The position numbers and the translations under genes were made by a program. Positions 7,379-14,309 of a stretch of 15,731 bases of DNA are shown here, piece after piece. The DNA comes from Erythrobacter donghaensis. GTDB lineage: Bacteria; Pseudomonadota; Alphaproteobacteria; Sphingomonadales; Sphingomonadaceae. The first letter of the stretch is position 1; every line of letters begins with the position of its first letter. Where the stretch lies: positions 1 through 15,731 of the forward strand of contig NZ_LSJS01000218.1 in NCBI RefSeq assembly GCF_001557325.1, given 5' to 3'. Below the pieces are notes generated by a model that was not told the DNA's origin, made no database searches, and saw only the letters and a list, made by a program, of their open reading frames with translations.

Positions 7379-8501
7379 CCGTAAAATACTGCAAAACCTG
7401 TGGGCGGCATGGAAGGCGCTCGCCGCCGCGCGCGATGCCCGCGATCCGCTCGAGCTCGAACTGCCCGAACGGCGCGTGGTGCTCGACGAGCAGGGCCGCA
7501 TCCAATCCATCGTGATCCGCGAACGCCTCGATGCGCACCGCGTGGTCGAGGATTTCATGATCGCGGCCAATGTCGCCGCCGCCAAGGCGCTGGAGGCCAA
7601 GACCGCGCCGGTCGTCTACCGCATCCACGAGCCGCCCTCCCGCGAGAAGCTCATCGCCCTGCGCGATTACCTCGCCACGATGGGCAAGAAGCTGGCGCTG
7701 GGGCAGGTCGTCACCCCCGGTCTTTTCAATCGGATGCTCAAGGACATCTCCGACGAGGCCGAGAAGGCGCTCGTCATGGAAGCGGTGCTGCGCAGCCAGA
7801 CGCAGGCCTATTACGGGCCCGCCAATGCCGGGCATTTCGGGCTGAGCCTCGGCTCCTACGCCCACTTCACCTCGCCGATCCGGCGCTATTCGGACCTGCT
7901 GGTCCACCGCGCGCTGGTCGATGCCTACAAGCTCGAACAGCCCGCCCCGCCGGGATCGATCCCCGCGACCTCCGGCCTGTCGGACCGTGACCGCGCGAGC
8001 CTCGAACAGGTCTCCGACGCGATCAGCCAGACCGAGCGCCGCGCGATGGAGGCCGAGCGCGACACCATCGACCGCTATGTCGCGGCCTGGCTGTCGAACC
8101 GGGTCGGCGAGGTGTTCGACACGCGCATCACCGGGGTGCAGGCCTTCGGCTTCTTCGCCACCATCGTCGGCCTCGGGGGTGACGGGCTGGTGCCGATCTC
8201 CACCCTCGGGGGCGAGTATTTCCGCCACGACGAGGCTGCCAAGGCGCTGATCGGCAGCGATAGCGGCACCACCTACGCGACCGGCGACCGGCTGAAGCTG
8301 CGGCTGGCGGAATCGAACCCGCTCACCGGATCGCTAAAGTTCGTGCTGCCCGATTCCGATGCCGGGACGATCGAGCCGCGCGGTGCAAGGCCGGATGAAC
8401 GCCGCCGTTCAGCGGGCGGGCCGCCCAAGAAGGCAGGCAAGTTCATGGTCGGCAAGCGCGGGCGGCCGGGCAATATCCGCCATCAGGGCCGCAAGAAATG
8501 A
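7379..8501 (+). pseudogene. rnr: Ribonuclease R, 3' half only (5'-truncated rnr)
   Basis: The frame reads as RNase R from about 7390 (NLWAAWKALAAARD) to the stop at 8501, roughly 370 residues. RNase R is usually 750-820 aa. Present: the second half of the RNB domain (RVVEDFMIAANVAAAKALE, YRIHEPPSREKLIALRDYL, and the highly conserved GHFGLSLGSYAHFTSPIRRY), then an S1 domain (GEVFDTRITGVQAFGFFATI, DGLVPISTL) and a short basic Gly/Arg/Lys tail (GKRGRPGNIRHQGRKK). Missing: the N-terminal helix region, both cold-shock domains and the first half of RNB with the Asp cluster that binds catalytic Mg2+. The first in-frame ATG/GTG is the GTG at 7476 and has no convincing ribosome site. As drawn it cannot be an active exonuclease. 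It is either a real truncation or an assembly misjoin at the repeat. Confidence 0.85.
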
Positions 8502-8511
8502 CGCCAGCGCC

Positions 8512-8964
8512 TCAGACGGTGTGGTCGCTCTTGGTCTCGTCGTAATCGGCCGGGACGATGTAGAGCGGGCAGGGCAGGCTGCCCGCCGCGCCCGAGAAAT
8601 GGGTCACCAGCGGGCCCGGGGCTGCGCCCTTGGCCGCGCCCAGCACCAGCGCGGCGACCTCGGCATGCTCGGCGAGAAACTCGCTGACGATCTTCTGGCC
8701 CTGTCCGATCTTGACCGAGATCGTCGGCATGATCCCGCTCTCCGCGAGCAGATTGCCCGCGACGCCGTGGGCAAGCATCTCGGCCCGGTCGCGCGCCTCG
8801 GCCTCGATCGTTGCCTGCACCGCGCCGAAAGCGGAGAAATTCTGCTGCGGCACCAGCGCCAGCAGATGCACCGCGCCCCCCACCGCCACGGCGCGGCGTG
8901 CGGCGTAGCGCAGCGCGGCGGTCGCCTCCTCGCTCTCGTCGATGATGACCAGGAATGTGCGCAT
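8512..8964 (-). CDS. Universal stress protein (UspA family)
   Basis: 150 aa from the ATG at 8964 ([20 protein letters not shown]). An upstream extension to 9039 is open but its sequence is not USP-like. The first strand ends in the conserved Asp of USP domains (VIIDES). The C-terminal ATP-binding signature G-x2-G-x9-G-S/T is present in a near form ([20 protein letters not shown]), ending in the typical last strand ([10 protein letters not shown]). A single-domain, probably dimeric cytosolic protein associated with starvation or respiratory stress in other bacteria. It is convergent with the rnr remnant (10 bases between stops) and divergent from pdhC, so its promoter lies in 8965-9113. The acceptor or ligand is not evident. 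Confidence 0.9.
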   Translation of the reverse strand: MRTFLVIIDESEEATAALRYAARRAVAVGGAVHLLALVPQQNFSAFGAVQATIEAEARDRAEMLAHGVAGNLLAESGIMPTISVKIGQGQKIVSEFLAEHAEVAALVLGAAKGAAPGPLVTHFSGAAGSLPCPLYIVPADYDETKSDHTV

Positions 8965-9113
8965 CGTCTCGGCCCCGTTATGAGCGCGGGGTATCAATGC
9001 ATTCGTATGGAATGGCAAGGGGGAGCGCTCAACTGCCATTCTGGGCCTTGCCCGACGTTAGGGAATTGGCCAGAGACAGCGCCACGGATCGTTCACGGGA
9101 GTTACAGCGGATC

Positions 9114-10532
9114 ATGGCCCTCGACATCAAGATGCCGGCTTTGTCGCCCACCATGGAAGAGGGCACGCTCGCCAAGTGGCTGGTCAAGGTGGGGGATACG
9201 GTCGCCTCGGGCGACGTGATGGCCGAGATCGAGACCGACAAGGCGACGATGGAGTTCGAGGCGGTCGACGAGGGCGTGATCGCCGAGATCCTGATCGAGG
9301 CCGGAACCGAGGGCGTGAAGGTCGGCGCGGTGATCGCGCGGCTGGCGGTCGAGGGCGAGGAGGCGGCGCCAGCGCCCGCTGCCGCTCCGGCTGACGAGGC
9401 TCCGGCCGCAGACGGCCCGGCCGCCACTCCAACTGCAAAGAAGATGGCCGAGCAGGCCGCGCTCGACCTTGCGGGCGTCACCGGCACCGGCCCAAGGGGC
9501 AAGATCACCAAGGAGGATGTCGAGGCCGCGATAGCGAAGGGCGGCGGCGCACCCGCCCCCGCGCCTGCTCCGGCCCCCGCTGCACCTGCACCTGCGCCTG
9601 CGCCCGCCGCTTCGGGCGAACGCATCATCGCCTCGCCCCTCGCCAGGCGGATCGCGGCCGACAAGGGAATCGACCTCGCGCAGGTCACAGGCAGCGGCCC
9701 CAATGGCCGGATCGTCAAGGACGACGTCGCAAACTTCACGTCTGGCGCGGCGGCTCCGGCCCCTGCAGCGGCGGCCGCACCTGCGGCTGCTGCCCCCGCC
9801 GCGGCGCCCGCGCCCGCTCCTGCACCCGCCATCGAGGGCGGCGCGCCCTTCACCGAGGAAAAGCTCTCGGGCGTCCGCAAGGTCATTGCTCGCCGCCTGA
9901 CCGAGAGCAAGCAGACCGTCCCGCACTACTACCTCACCATCGACATCCGGCTCGATCCGCTGCTGAAGCTGCGCAGCGAACTCAACGCCTCGCTCGAGCC
10001 CGACGGGGTGAAGCTTTCGGTCAACGATCTCCTCATCAAGGCGCTCGCCCGCGCGCTGATGCGGGTGCCGCAGTGCAATGTCAGCTTCCGCGGCGACGTG
10101 ATGCATCGTTACAGCCGCGCCGACATATCGGTGGCGGTGGCCGCGCCCTCGGGCCTGATCACGCCGGTCATCACCCATGCCGACACCAAGGGCCTCGCCG
10201 CGATCTCGACCGAAATGAAGGCGCTCGCCGCCAAGGCGCGTGACGGCAAGCTGATGCCGCACGAATACCAGGGCGGCACGGCCAGCCTCTCCAACCTCGG
10301 CATGTACGGGATCAAGCAGTTCGACGCGGTGATCAACCCGCCGCAGGGCATGATCCTCGCGGTCGGCGCGGGGCAGCAGCAGCCCTATGTAGTGAACGGC
10401 GCGATCGAGGTGGCGACGGTGCTCCACGCCTCGGGCAGCTTCGACCACCGCGCCATCGACGGCGCTGACGGGGCGCAGCTGATGGAGGCGATCAAGCAGC
10501 TCGTCGAGAACCCGATGGGGCTGGTGGTGTGA
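9114..10532 (+). CDS. pdhC: Pyruvate dehydrogenase E2, dihydrolipoamide acetyltransferase, with two E3-binding domains
   Basis: 472 aa from the ATG at 9114 ([20 protein letters not shown]); the frame is open upstream to 8955 but that part is not E2-like. E2 moves the acetyl group from E1 to CoA on lipoyl arms. The lipoyl domain covers residues 1-78, with K43 (ETDKATM) as the lipoylation site. An Ala/Pro linker leads to a first peripheral subunit-binding domain (about 104-142, [20 protein letters not shown]). A second linker leads to another (about 172-208, [20 protein letters not shown] then [14 protein letters not shown]). A third linker leads to the catalytic domain (about 245-472), with HRAIDG giving H445 and D449. 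One binding domain is usual. Starts with [17 protein letters not shown] typical of pyruvate rather than 2-oxoglutarate E2. First gene of the operon that ends with lpdA; pdhA and pdhB are elsewhere. Confidence 0.95.
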   Translation: MALDIKMPALSPTMEEGTLAKWLVKVGDTVASGDVMAEIETDKATMEFEAVDEGVIAEILIEAGTEGVKVGAVIARLAVEGEEAAPAPAAAPADEAPAADGPAATPTAKKMAEQAALDLAGVTGTGPRGKITKEDVEAAIAKGGGAPAPAPAPAPAAPAPAPAPAASGERIIASPLARRIAADKGIDLAQVTGSGPNGRIVKDDVANFTSGAAAPAPAAAAAPAAAAPAAAPAPAPAPAIEGGAPFTEEKLSGVRKVIARRLTESKQTVPHYYLTIDIRLDPLLKLRSELNASLEPDGVKLSVNDLLIKALARALMRVPQCNVSFRGDVMHRYSRADISVAVAAPSGLITPVITHADTKGLAAISTEMKALAAKARDGKLMPHEYQGGTASLSNLGMYGIKQFDAVINPPQGMILAVGAGQQQPYVVNGAIEVATVLHASGSFDHRAIDGADGAQLMEAIKQLVENPMGLVV

Positions 10533-11188
10533 TGGTAACTGACTGGGCTGCAACGGGCGATATGCTGACCGGCTTGGGAACATTGGCTGGCGCAGGATCA
10601 ATCATAATCGCTGCATTTCTCGGTCGAAGCGCTCTTTCTGACTATAGAAACCAAAAGGTCACTGATCGTGAAATCGAGGTTGCGGACCAAGCGCTAACAG
10701 CCGCCTATCGAGCTGAGGATGCAATAGAAGGTATTCGCGCTCGATGGATGCCCGCTGCCGAATTGAATGCATCCGAGGCGCAACTGAAAGAGTTAGGCAT
10801 GACGTTAGATGGAATGCCGGATGCCGAGCGTTCTGCTCACGTTAGTCGTGGTGCGATCTATAAGCGCGCCGAGTACTTCAAGGACGATTTCGAAGCGGTT
10901 TTCGAAGCAATACCGAGAGTTCGCGCATTTTTTGGAAACGATGCTGCTGAAGCTTTGAAGTCCTTCGCTCGCGCAAGGAACCGCATACTAAGCAGTGCCG
11001 ACATGTTGCCGATCATCTCGCGCGATGGTGATGCGGACCGCGCGACCTCGCAGTCGATACGAAGGGACATTTACGGCAAGTGGCAGGAAGGCGATGACGA
11101 CCCTGTCGGTCAAATGGTTTCAGAAGCAATTGAATTGCTAGAGGGAAAGTTGACCCCCGTTTTGAGGCCGGCGAAGAAAGATGACTGA
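10532..11188 (+). CDS. Membrane-anchored protein of unknown function, foreign base composition, inside the pdhC-lpdA operon
   Basis: 218 aa from ATG 10532, whose first base is the last base of the pdhC stop (TGATG); GTG 10529 is an alternative. Residues about 9-30 are hydrophobic (MLTGLGTLAGAGSIIIAAFL). A long helical cytoplasmic part follows (SDYRNQKVTDREIEVADQAL; RAEYFKDDFEAVFEAI) without a recognisable domain. The arrangement of one N-terminal span plus an amphipathic helical domain recalls small hypothetical proteins scattered in proteobacterial accessory DNA. In the sample 10621-10740 G+C is about 52%, with codons such as ATA, AGA, AAA and TTA, whereas neighbours are near 68%. Its stop overlaps the thioesterase start by 8 bases. 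It therefore looks acquired but neatly coupled into the operon. Function unknown. Confidence 0.8.
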   Translation: MVTDWAATGDMLTGLGTLAGAGSIIIAAFLGRSALSDYRNQKVTDREIEVADQALTAAYRAEDAIEGIRARWMPAAELNASEAQLKELGMTLDGMPDAERSAHVSRGAIYKRAEYFKDDFEAVFEAIPRVRAFFGNDAAEALKSFARARNRILSSADMLPIISRDGDADRATSQSIRRDIYGKWQEGDDDPVGQMVSEAIELLEGKLTPVLRPAKKDD

Positions 11189-11591
11189 CCGCTCCCCCCA
11201 GATCCGCGTCACCGCCATGCCGGCCGACACCAACCCCTATGGCGGGGTGTTCGGCGGGTGGCTGATGGCGCAGATGGCGCTGGGCGCGGGAAGCCTTGCG
11301 AGCCGAGTGGGGCAGGGCAAGGCGGTGGTCGTCTCCGCAACCGACTTTGCGTTCCCCGGTGCGATGGCGGTGGGGGACGAACTCTCGGTCTATTGCGACA
11401 TCCTCGCCACCGGCACCACCTCGCTCACCATCGCCGCCGAGGCCATCGCCCGCGAACGCAACGGCGAGGCCACCACCAAGGTCGCCGAGGGCACCTTCAA
11501 GTTCGTCCTGATCGGCGAGGACGACCGCCCCCGCGCGATCGCCGCCGCACAGGCACTTCTCCTCCCCAAGGACAATGACAATGGCCAATGA
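11181..11591 (+). CDS. YciA-type hotdog-fold acyl-CoA thioesterase
   Basis: 136 aa from the ATG at 11181, which lies inside the end of the preceding gene (8-base overlap). The segment MPADTNPYGGVFGGWLMAQM at about residues 13-32 closely resembles the YciA family signature (DTN-x3-G-x-FGGWLM-x-QMD). It is followed by the second hotdog strand region (VVVSATDFAFPGAMAVGDEL) and a family-like end (EGTFKFVLIGEDDRPRAI). YciA enzymes are cytosolic and hydrolyse a broad range of acyl-CoAs to free acid and CoA. Length is normal. Lying between the genes for E2 and E3 of pyruvate dehydrogenase, it might adjust acyl-CoA and free CoA levels, but that link is inferred from position only. The lpdA start overlaps its last codons. 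Confidence 0.9.
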   Translation: MTDRSPQIRVTAMPADTNPYGGVFGGWLMAQMALGAGSLASRVGQGKAVVVSATDFAFPGAMAVGDELSVYCDILATGTTSLTIAAEAIARERNGEATTKVAEGTFKFVLIGEDDRPRAIAAAQALLLPKDNDNGQ

Positions 11592-12990
11592 CTATGACGT
11601 GATCGTGCTGGGCTCGGGCCCCGGCGGCTATGTCGCGGCGATCCGCTGCGCGCAGCTCGGGCTCAAGACCGCGATCGTGGAACGCGAGAACCTGGGCGGC
11701 ATCTGCCTCAACTGGGGCTGCATCCCGACCAAGGCGATGCTGCGCTCGGCCGAGATCTTCCACTACATGCAGCACGCGGGGGACTATGGCCTCGTTGCGC
11801 AGGGGATCGAGGCGGACCTTGCCGCCATCGTCAAGCGCAGCCGCGGGGTGGCCAAGCAGCTCAATCAGGGCGTCACGCATCTGATGAAGAAGAACAAGAT
11901 CACCGTCCACATGGGGCAGGGCACGTTGACCGGGCCGACCAGCCTGACGGTCAAGTCCGACAAGGGCGAAGATCAACTCACGGCCAAGCACATCATCGTC
12001 GCCACCGGCGCGCGCGCCCGCGACCTGCCCTTCGCCCCCGCTGACGGCAAGCGCGTGTGGACCTATCGCCACGCCATGACCCCGGGCGAGCTTCCCGCCA
12101 GGCTGCTGGTGATCGGCTCGGGCGCGATCGGGATCGAGTTCGCGAGCTTCTACAATGACCTCGGCAGCGAAGTGACCGTGGTCGAAATGCTCGACCGGAT
12201 CGTGCCGGTGGAGGACGCGGACGTCTCGACCTTCCTCGAGAAGAGCCTCAAGAAGCAGGGCATCACGATCATGACCGGCGCGGGGGTGGAGGCGCTGAAG
12301 GTGTCCGACAAGGGCATCACCGCCACCATCAAGGACAAGGCGGGCGCGAGCGCTACCCACGACTTCACCCACGTGATCGTCGCCATCGGGATCGTGCCCA
12401 ACACCGAGAACATCGGCCTCGACGGCCTTGTCGAGATGGATCGCGGCTTCATCCAGATCGACCCCTATGGCCGCACCAGGACCAAGGGCCTGTGGGCGAT
12501 CGGGGACTGCACGCCCGGCCCCTGGCTGGCGCACAAGGCGAGCCACGAGGGGGTGACCGCCGCCGAGGCGATCGCGCAGGAACTGGGCAACAAGGACGCC
12601 CACCCGCACCCCTTGAACCGCAGCGCGATTCCCGGCTGCACCTATTGCCACCCGCAGATCGCCTCTGTCGGCCTGACCGAAGCCAAGGCGAAAGAGGCGG
12701 GCTACGAGGTCCGCGTCGGCAGCTTCCCCTTCATCGGCAACGGCAAGGCCATCGCATTGGGCGAGGTCGAGGGCTTCGTGAAGACCGTGTTCGACGCGAA
12801 GACCGGCGAGCTGCTCGGCGCGCACATGGTCGGCGCGGAGGTGACTGAGCTGATCCAGGGCTACACCATAGGCAAGGTGCTCGAGACCACCGAGGCCGAG
12901 CTGATGCAGACCATTTTCCCGCACCCGACGCTCTCGGAGATGATGCACGAAAGCGTGCTCGACGCTTACGGCCGGGCGCTGCACTTCTGA
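11581..12990 (+). CDS. lpdA: Dihydrolipoyl dehydrogenase (E3)
   Basis: 469 aa from ATG 11581 (MANDYDVIVLGSGPGGYVAA). AAGGA at 11568-11572 is 8 bases upstream of this ATG but only 2 bases from an alternative in-frame ATG at 11575, so 11581 is preferred. E3 reoxidises dihydrolipoamide on E2 with FAD and NAD+. Visible features are the FAD-binding GxGxxG (GSGPGG), the redox disulfide in GGICLNWGCIPTK (C42 and C47) and the NAD-binding GSGAIGIEFASF. A second FAD motif is KGLWAIGDC, and the C-terminal catalytic pair is HPTLSE (H448 and E453), which acts across the dimer. Full family length. It overlaps the thioesterase by 11 bases and is fourth in the pdhC operon. It may also serve other 2-oxo acid dehydrogenases. 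Confidence 0.97.
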   Translation: MANDYDVIVLGSGPGGYVAAIRCAQLGLKTAIVERENLGGICLNWGCIPTKAMLRSAEIFHYMQHAGDYGLVAQGIEADLAAIVKRSRGVAKQLNQGVTHLMKKNKITVHMGQGTLTGPTSLTVKSDKGEDQLTAKHIIVATGARARDLPFAPADGKRVWTYRHAMTPGELPARLLVIGSGAIGIEFASFYNDLGSEVTVVEMLDRIVPVEDADVSTFLEKSLKKQGITIMTGAGVEALKVSDKGITATIKDKAGASATHDFTHVIVAIGIVPNTENIGLDGLVEMDRGFIQIDPYGRTRTKGLWAIGDCTPGPWLAHKASHEGVTAAEAIAQELGNKDAHPHPLNRSAIPGCTYCHPQIASVGLTEAKAKEAGYEVRVGSFPFIGNGKAIALGEVEGFVKTVFDAKTGELLGAHMVGAEVTELIQGYTIGKVLETTEAELMQTIFPHPTLSEMMHESVLDAYGRALHF

Positions 12991-13844
12991 TGGGCGGCGC
13001 GGCGCCCGAGGCCCTCAAGGGCGAGGATTGGGCAGGCGAGATGGGCGCGCGCTGGCTCGCCAGTCTCGATCGCTTCGAGGGGATGATCGCCCCCATCGGC
13101 AAGGCGCTGCTGGCGCGCGCGGCTTATGCGCCGGGAGAACGCGTGCTCGATCTCGGCTGCGGGGGCGGGGCGACGACGCTGGCGATTGCCGAAGCGGTCG
13201 GGTCGGAAGGCGCGGCGCTCGGGCTCGACATCGCGCCGATGCTGATCGAACAGGGCGAGGCCCGCGCTGCGGCGGCGGGCAGCACGGCGCGCTTCGTGTG
13301 CGCCGATGCCGCTACCGCGACGCTGGACGAGCCGCCCTTCGACCGCCTGTTCTCGCGCTTCGGCTCGATGTTCTTCGAGGCGCCCGTGCCCGCCTTTGCC
13401 AACCTGCGCGCGATGCTCGCTCCGGGCGCGCGGATCGACCTCGCAGTCTGGGCGCACCCGCGCGACAATGCCTGGATGATGGAGGTGATGGGCGTGGTGC
13501 GTGCCCATGTCGAAGTGCCCCCCGCCGTGCCGCGTGCGCCGGGGCCCTTCGCCTTCGAAGACCTCGCCTATCTGGAAGAGGTGCTCACCGGTGCTGGCTT
13601 TACGGGCTTTGCGGCGGAGGCCTATCAGGGCGAGCAGCCCGTCGGCGGCCCCGGGGCGACGCCGGAAGAAGCGACCGACTTCGTCCTCGCCTCGATGGCC
13701 GCAGGCCGCATCCTCGCCGAACAGGGCGAGGACGTGCTGGCGTCCGCGCGCGCCGATCTCGCCGCAATGTTCGCCCGCCATCACCGCACAGGCGAGGGCG
13801 TGATGCTGGGGTGCAAGGCGTGGCTGGTGAGCGCGGTGGCCTAG
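12990..13844 (+). CDS. Class I SAM-dependent methyltransferase
   Basis: 284 aa. The ATG at 12990 shares a base with the lpdA stop (TGATG), so it is the last gene of the operon. Motif I for SAM binding is RVLDLGCGGGATTLAIAEAV at about residues 51-70. The acidic residue at the end of the second strand is D80 (ALGLDIAPMLIEQ). Motif II/III-like segments follow (ARFVCADAATATLDEPPFDR; LFSRFGSMFF). The C-terminal part contains FAFEDLAYLEEVLTGAGFTG, as in UbiE/Methyltransf_11-type enzymes acting on small molecules. The substrate is not deducible. Probably cytosolic. Co-transcription with lpdA is likely from the overlap but need not mean a shared pathway. Confidence 0.88.
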   Translation: MGGAAPEALKGEDWAGEMGARWLASLDRFEGMIAPIGKALLARAAYAPGERVLDLGCGGGATTLAIAEAVGSEGAALGLDIAPMLIEQGEARAAAAGSTARFVCADAATATLDEPPFDRLFSRFGSMFFEAPVPAFANLRAMLAPGARIDLAVWAHPRDNAWMMEVMGVVRAHVEVPPAVPRAPGPFAFEDLAYLEEVLTGAGFTGFAAEAYQGEQPVGGPGATPEEATDFVLASMAAGRILAEQGEDVLASARADLAAMFARHHRTGEGVMLGCKAWLVSAVA

Positions 13845-13855
13845 CAACCGGCCGG

Positions 13856-13928
13856 TGGCGGACAGGGTGGGATTGGCCTGCGCTGCGCTCCGGCCGCCCT
13901 GCGCGGCTGCGCCGCTTCGGGTCGAACC
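13856..13928 (-). repeat. Displaced copy of the tRNA-Ser 3' end, interrupted in the T-arm
   Basis: TGGCGGACAGGGTGGGATT at 13856-13874 is identical to 13988-14006, the CCA end, 3' acceptor strand and first part of the T-arm of the adjacent tRNA-Ser. In this copy, 48 bases of G+C-rich sequence (13875-13922, including a GCGGC-TGC-GCCGC hairpin at 13903-13915) intervene before TCGAACC (13922-13928), which resembles the rest of the T-loop and stem. The similarity then ends. It reads as an old tRNA 3' fragment carrying a small insertion. Confidence 0.6.
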
Positions 13929-13987
13929 GGGGATCCGTCCACCGCACCGCGATCCGCCACCTTCGCCGACCTGAAGGCCGGCAAAGC

Positions 13988-14077
13988 TGGCGGACAGGGT
14001 GGGATTCGAACCCACGGTAGGCTTGCACCTACGGCGGTTTTCAAGACCGCTGCCTTAAACCACTCGGCCACCTGTCC
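13988..14077 (-). tRNA. tRNA-Ser(UGA)
   Basis: On the minus strand the sequence folds as a complete serine tRNA. The acceptor strands are GGACAGG (14077-14071) and CCTGTCC (13998-13992), with discriminator G and an encoded CCA (13990-13988). There is a D arm, an anticodon stem GCGGT/ACCGC around loop CTTGAAA (anticodon TGA, reading UCA), the long class II variable arm expected for Ser, and the T-arm GTGGG-TTCGAAT-CCCAC. Length is 90 bases with CCA. It lies alone between the methyltransferase gene and the transglycosylase gene, opposite to both. Confidence 0.97.
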
Positions 14078-14088
14078 TATGCCTTGGC

Positions 14089-14117
14089 TGGCTAGCGCCA
14101 GACGGCGGTATTGTCAC
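14089..14117 (-). promoter_or_regulatory. Putative tRNA-Ser promoter
   Basis: On the minus strand, GTGACA (14117-14112) and TAGCCA (14094-14089) are 17 bases apart, and the -10 box ends 11 bases before the tRNA 5' end. The same block with the same 17-base spacing recurs upstream of the truncated copy at 14203-14231, which supports it as a conserved functional unit. The -35 overlaps a small palindrome (GTCACC-TGC-GGTGAC, 14113-14127). Confidence 0.5.
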
Positions 14118-14156
14118 CTGCGGTGACGTCTCCGGCGCTTGTCGCGCCTCCGACTC

Positions 14157-14197
14157 CAAGACCGCTGCCTTAAACCACTCGGCGCGCCTCCTATGCC
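14157..14197 (-). pseudogene. Truncated tRNA-Ser (5' half) duplicate
   Basis: 27 bases (14157-14183) are identical to 14042-14068, the D-arm and anticodon 5' strand of the intact tRNA-Ser. On the minus strand the copy begins with an altered acceptor (GGAGGCGCG in place of GGACAGGTG) and shares upstream CCTATGCC sequence. Identity stops inside the anticodon loop; no 3' anticodon strand, T-arm or matching 3' acceptor follows. It is therefore a tRNA fragment and not a second working tRNA. A 9-bp direct repeat CGCGCCTCC (14143-14151 and 14183-14191) flanks it. Confidence 0.75.
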
Positions 14198-14202
14198 GCA
14201 AT

Positions 14203-14231
14203 CGGCTAGCGCCGAACGGCGGTATTGTCAC
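14203..14231 (-). promoter_or_regulatory. Duplicate of the tRNA-Ser promoter block, upstream of the truncated tRNA copy
   Basis: On the minus strand, GTGACA (14231-14226) and TAGCCG (14208-14203) are again 17 bases apart, inside a region matching 14089-14118 (GGCTAGCGCC and ACGGCGGTATTGTCACC shared). If active it would transcribe the tRNA 5' half toward the intact tRNA gene. Confidence 0.4.
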
Positions 14232-14309
14232 CACCCTTTGCCCCAAGACGGGGGGAGAAAGGCGAACCCGTTGTTGGGAATTCAGGCAAGGTGTGACATC
14301 CCTTTGCCG

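Larger units (their letters stand above)
13845..14309. other. Intergenic tRNA-Ser region without protein-coding genes
   Basis: This 465-base stretch holds the tRNA-Ser gene, its promoter, and partial copies of the tRNA on both sides. Reading frames that cross it are short extensions of neighbours or antisense to the tRNA. The segment 14233-14309 before the transglycosylase gene must hold that gene's promoter, but I could not fix convincing -35/-10 boxes. Confidence 0.7.

Noticed and set aside
7290..8228. N-terminal extension of the minus-strand secreted-protein frame to 8228
   Set aside because: This part is antisense to rnr and runs through the palindromic repeat; a signal-peptide core only appears after the repeat.
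8955..9113. Longer N-terminus for pdhC starting at 8955
   Set aside because: The extra 53 residues do not resemble E2 and overlap the divergent promoter region; the lipoyl domain starts directly at the 9114 ATG.
9560..9830. Tandem GCNCCN-type repeats in pdhC as a possible repeat array
   Set aside because: They encode the flexible Ala/Pro linkers of the E2 chain and are explained by that.
12966..14071. Minus-strand open frames opposite the methyltransferase and through the tRNA
   Set aside because: They are Arg/Pro-rich shadows of the coding strand and cross a tRNA gene.
14113..14192. A second functional tRNA-Ser on the minus strand
   Set aside because: There is no 3' anticodon strand, T-arm or pairing 3' acceptor after the anticodon loop; only the 5' half is present.
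13995..14309. Active integrative element at tRNA-Ser
   Set aside because: No integrase or cargo genes lie between the tRNA-end copies; at most a scar remains.
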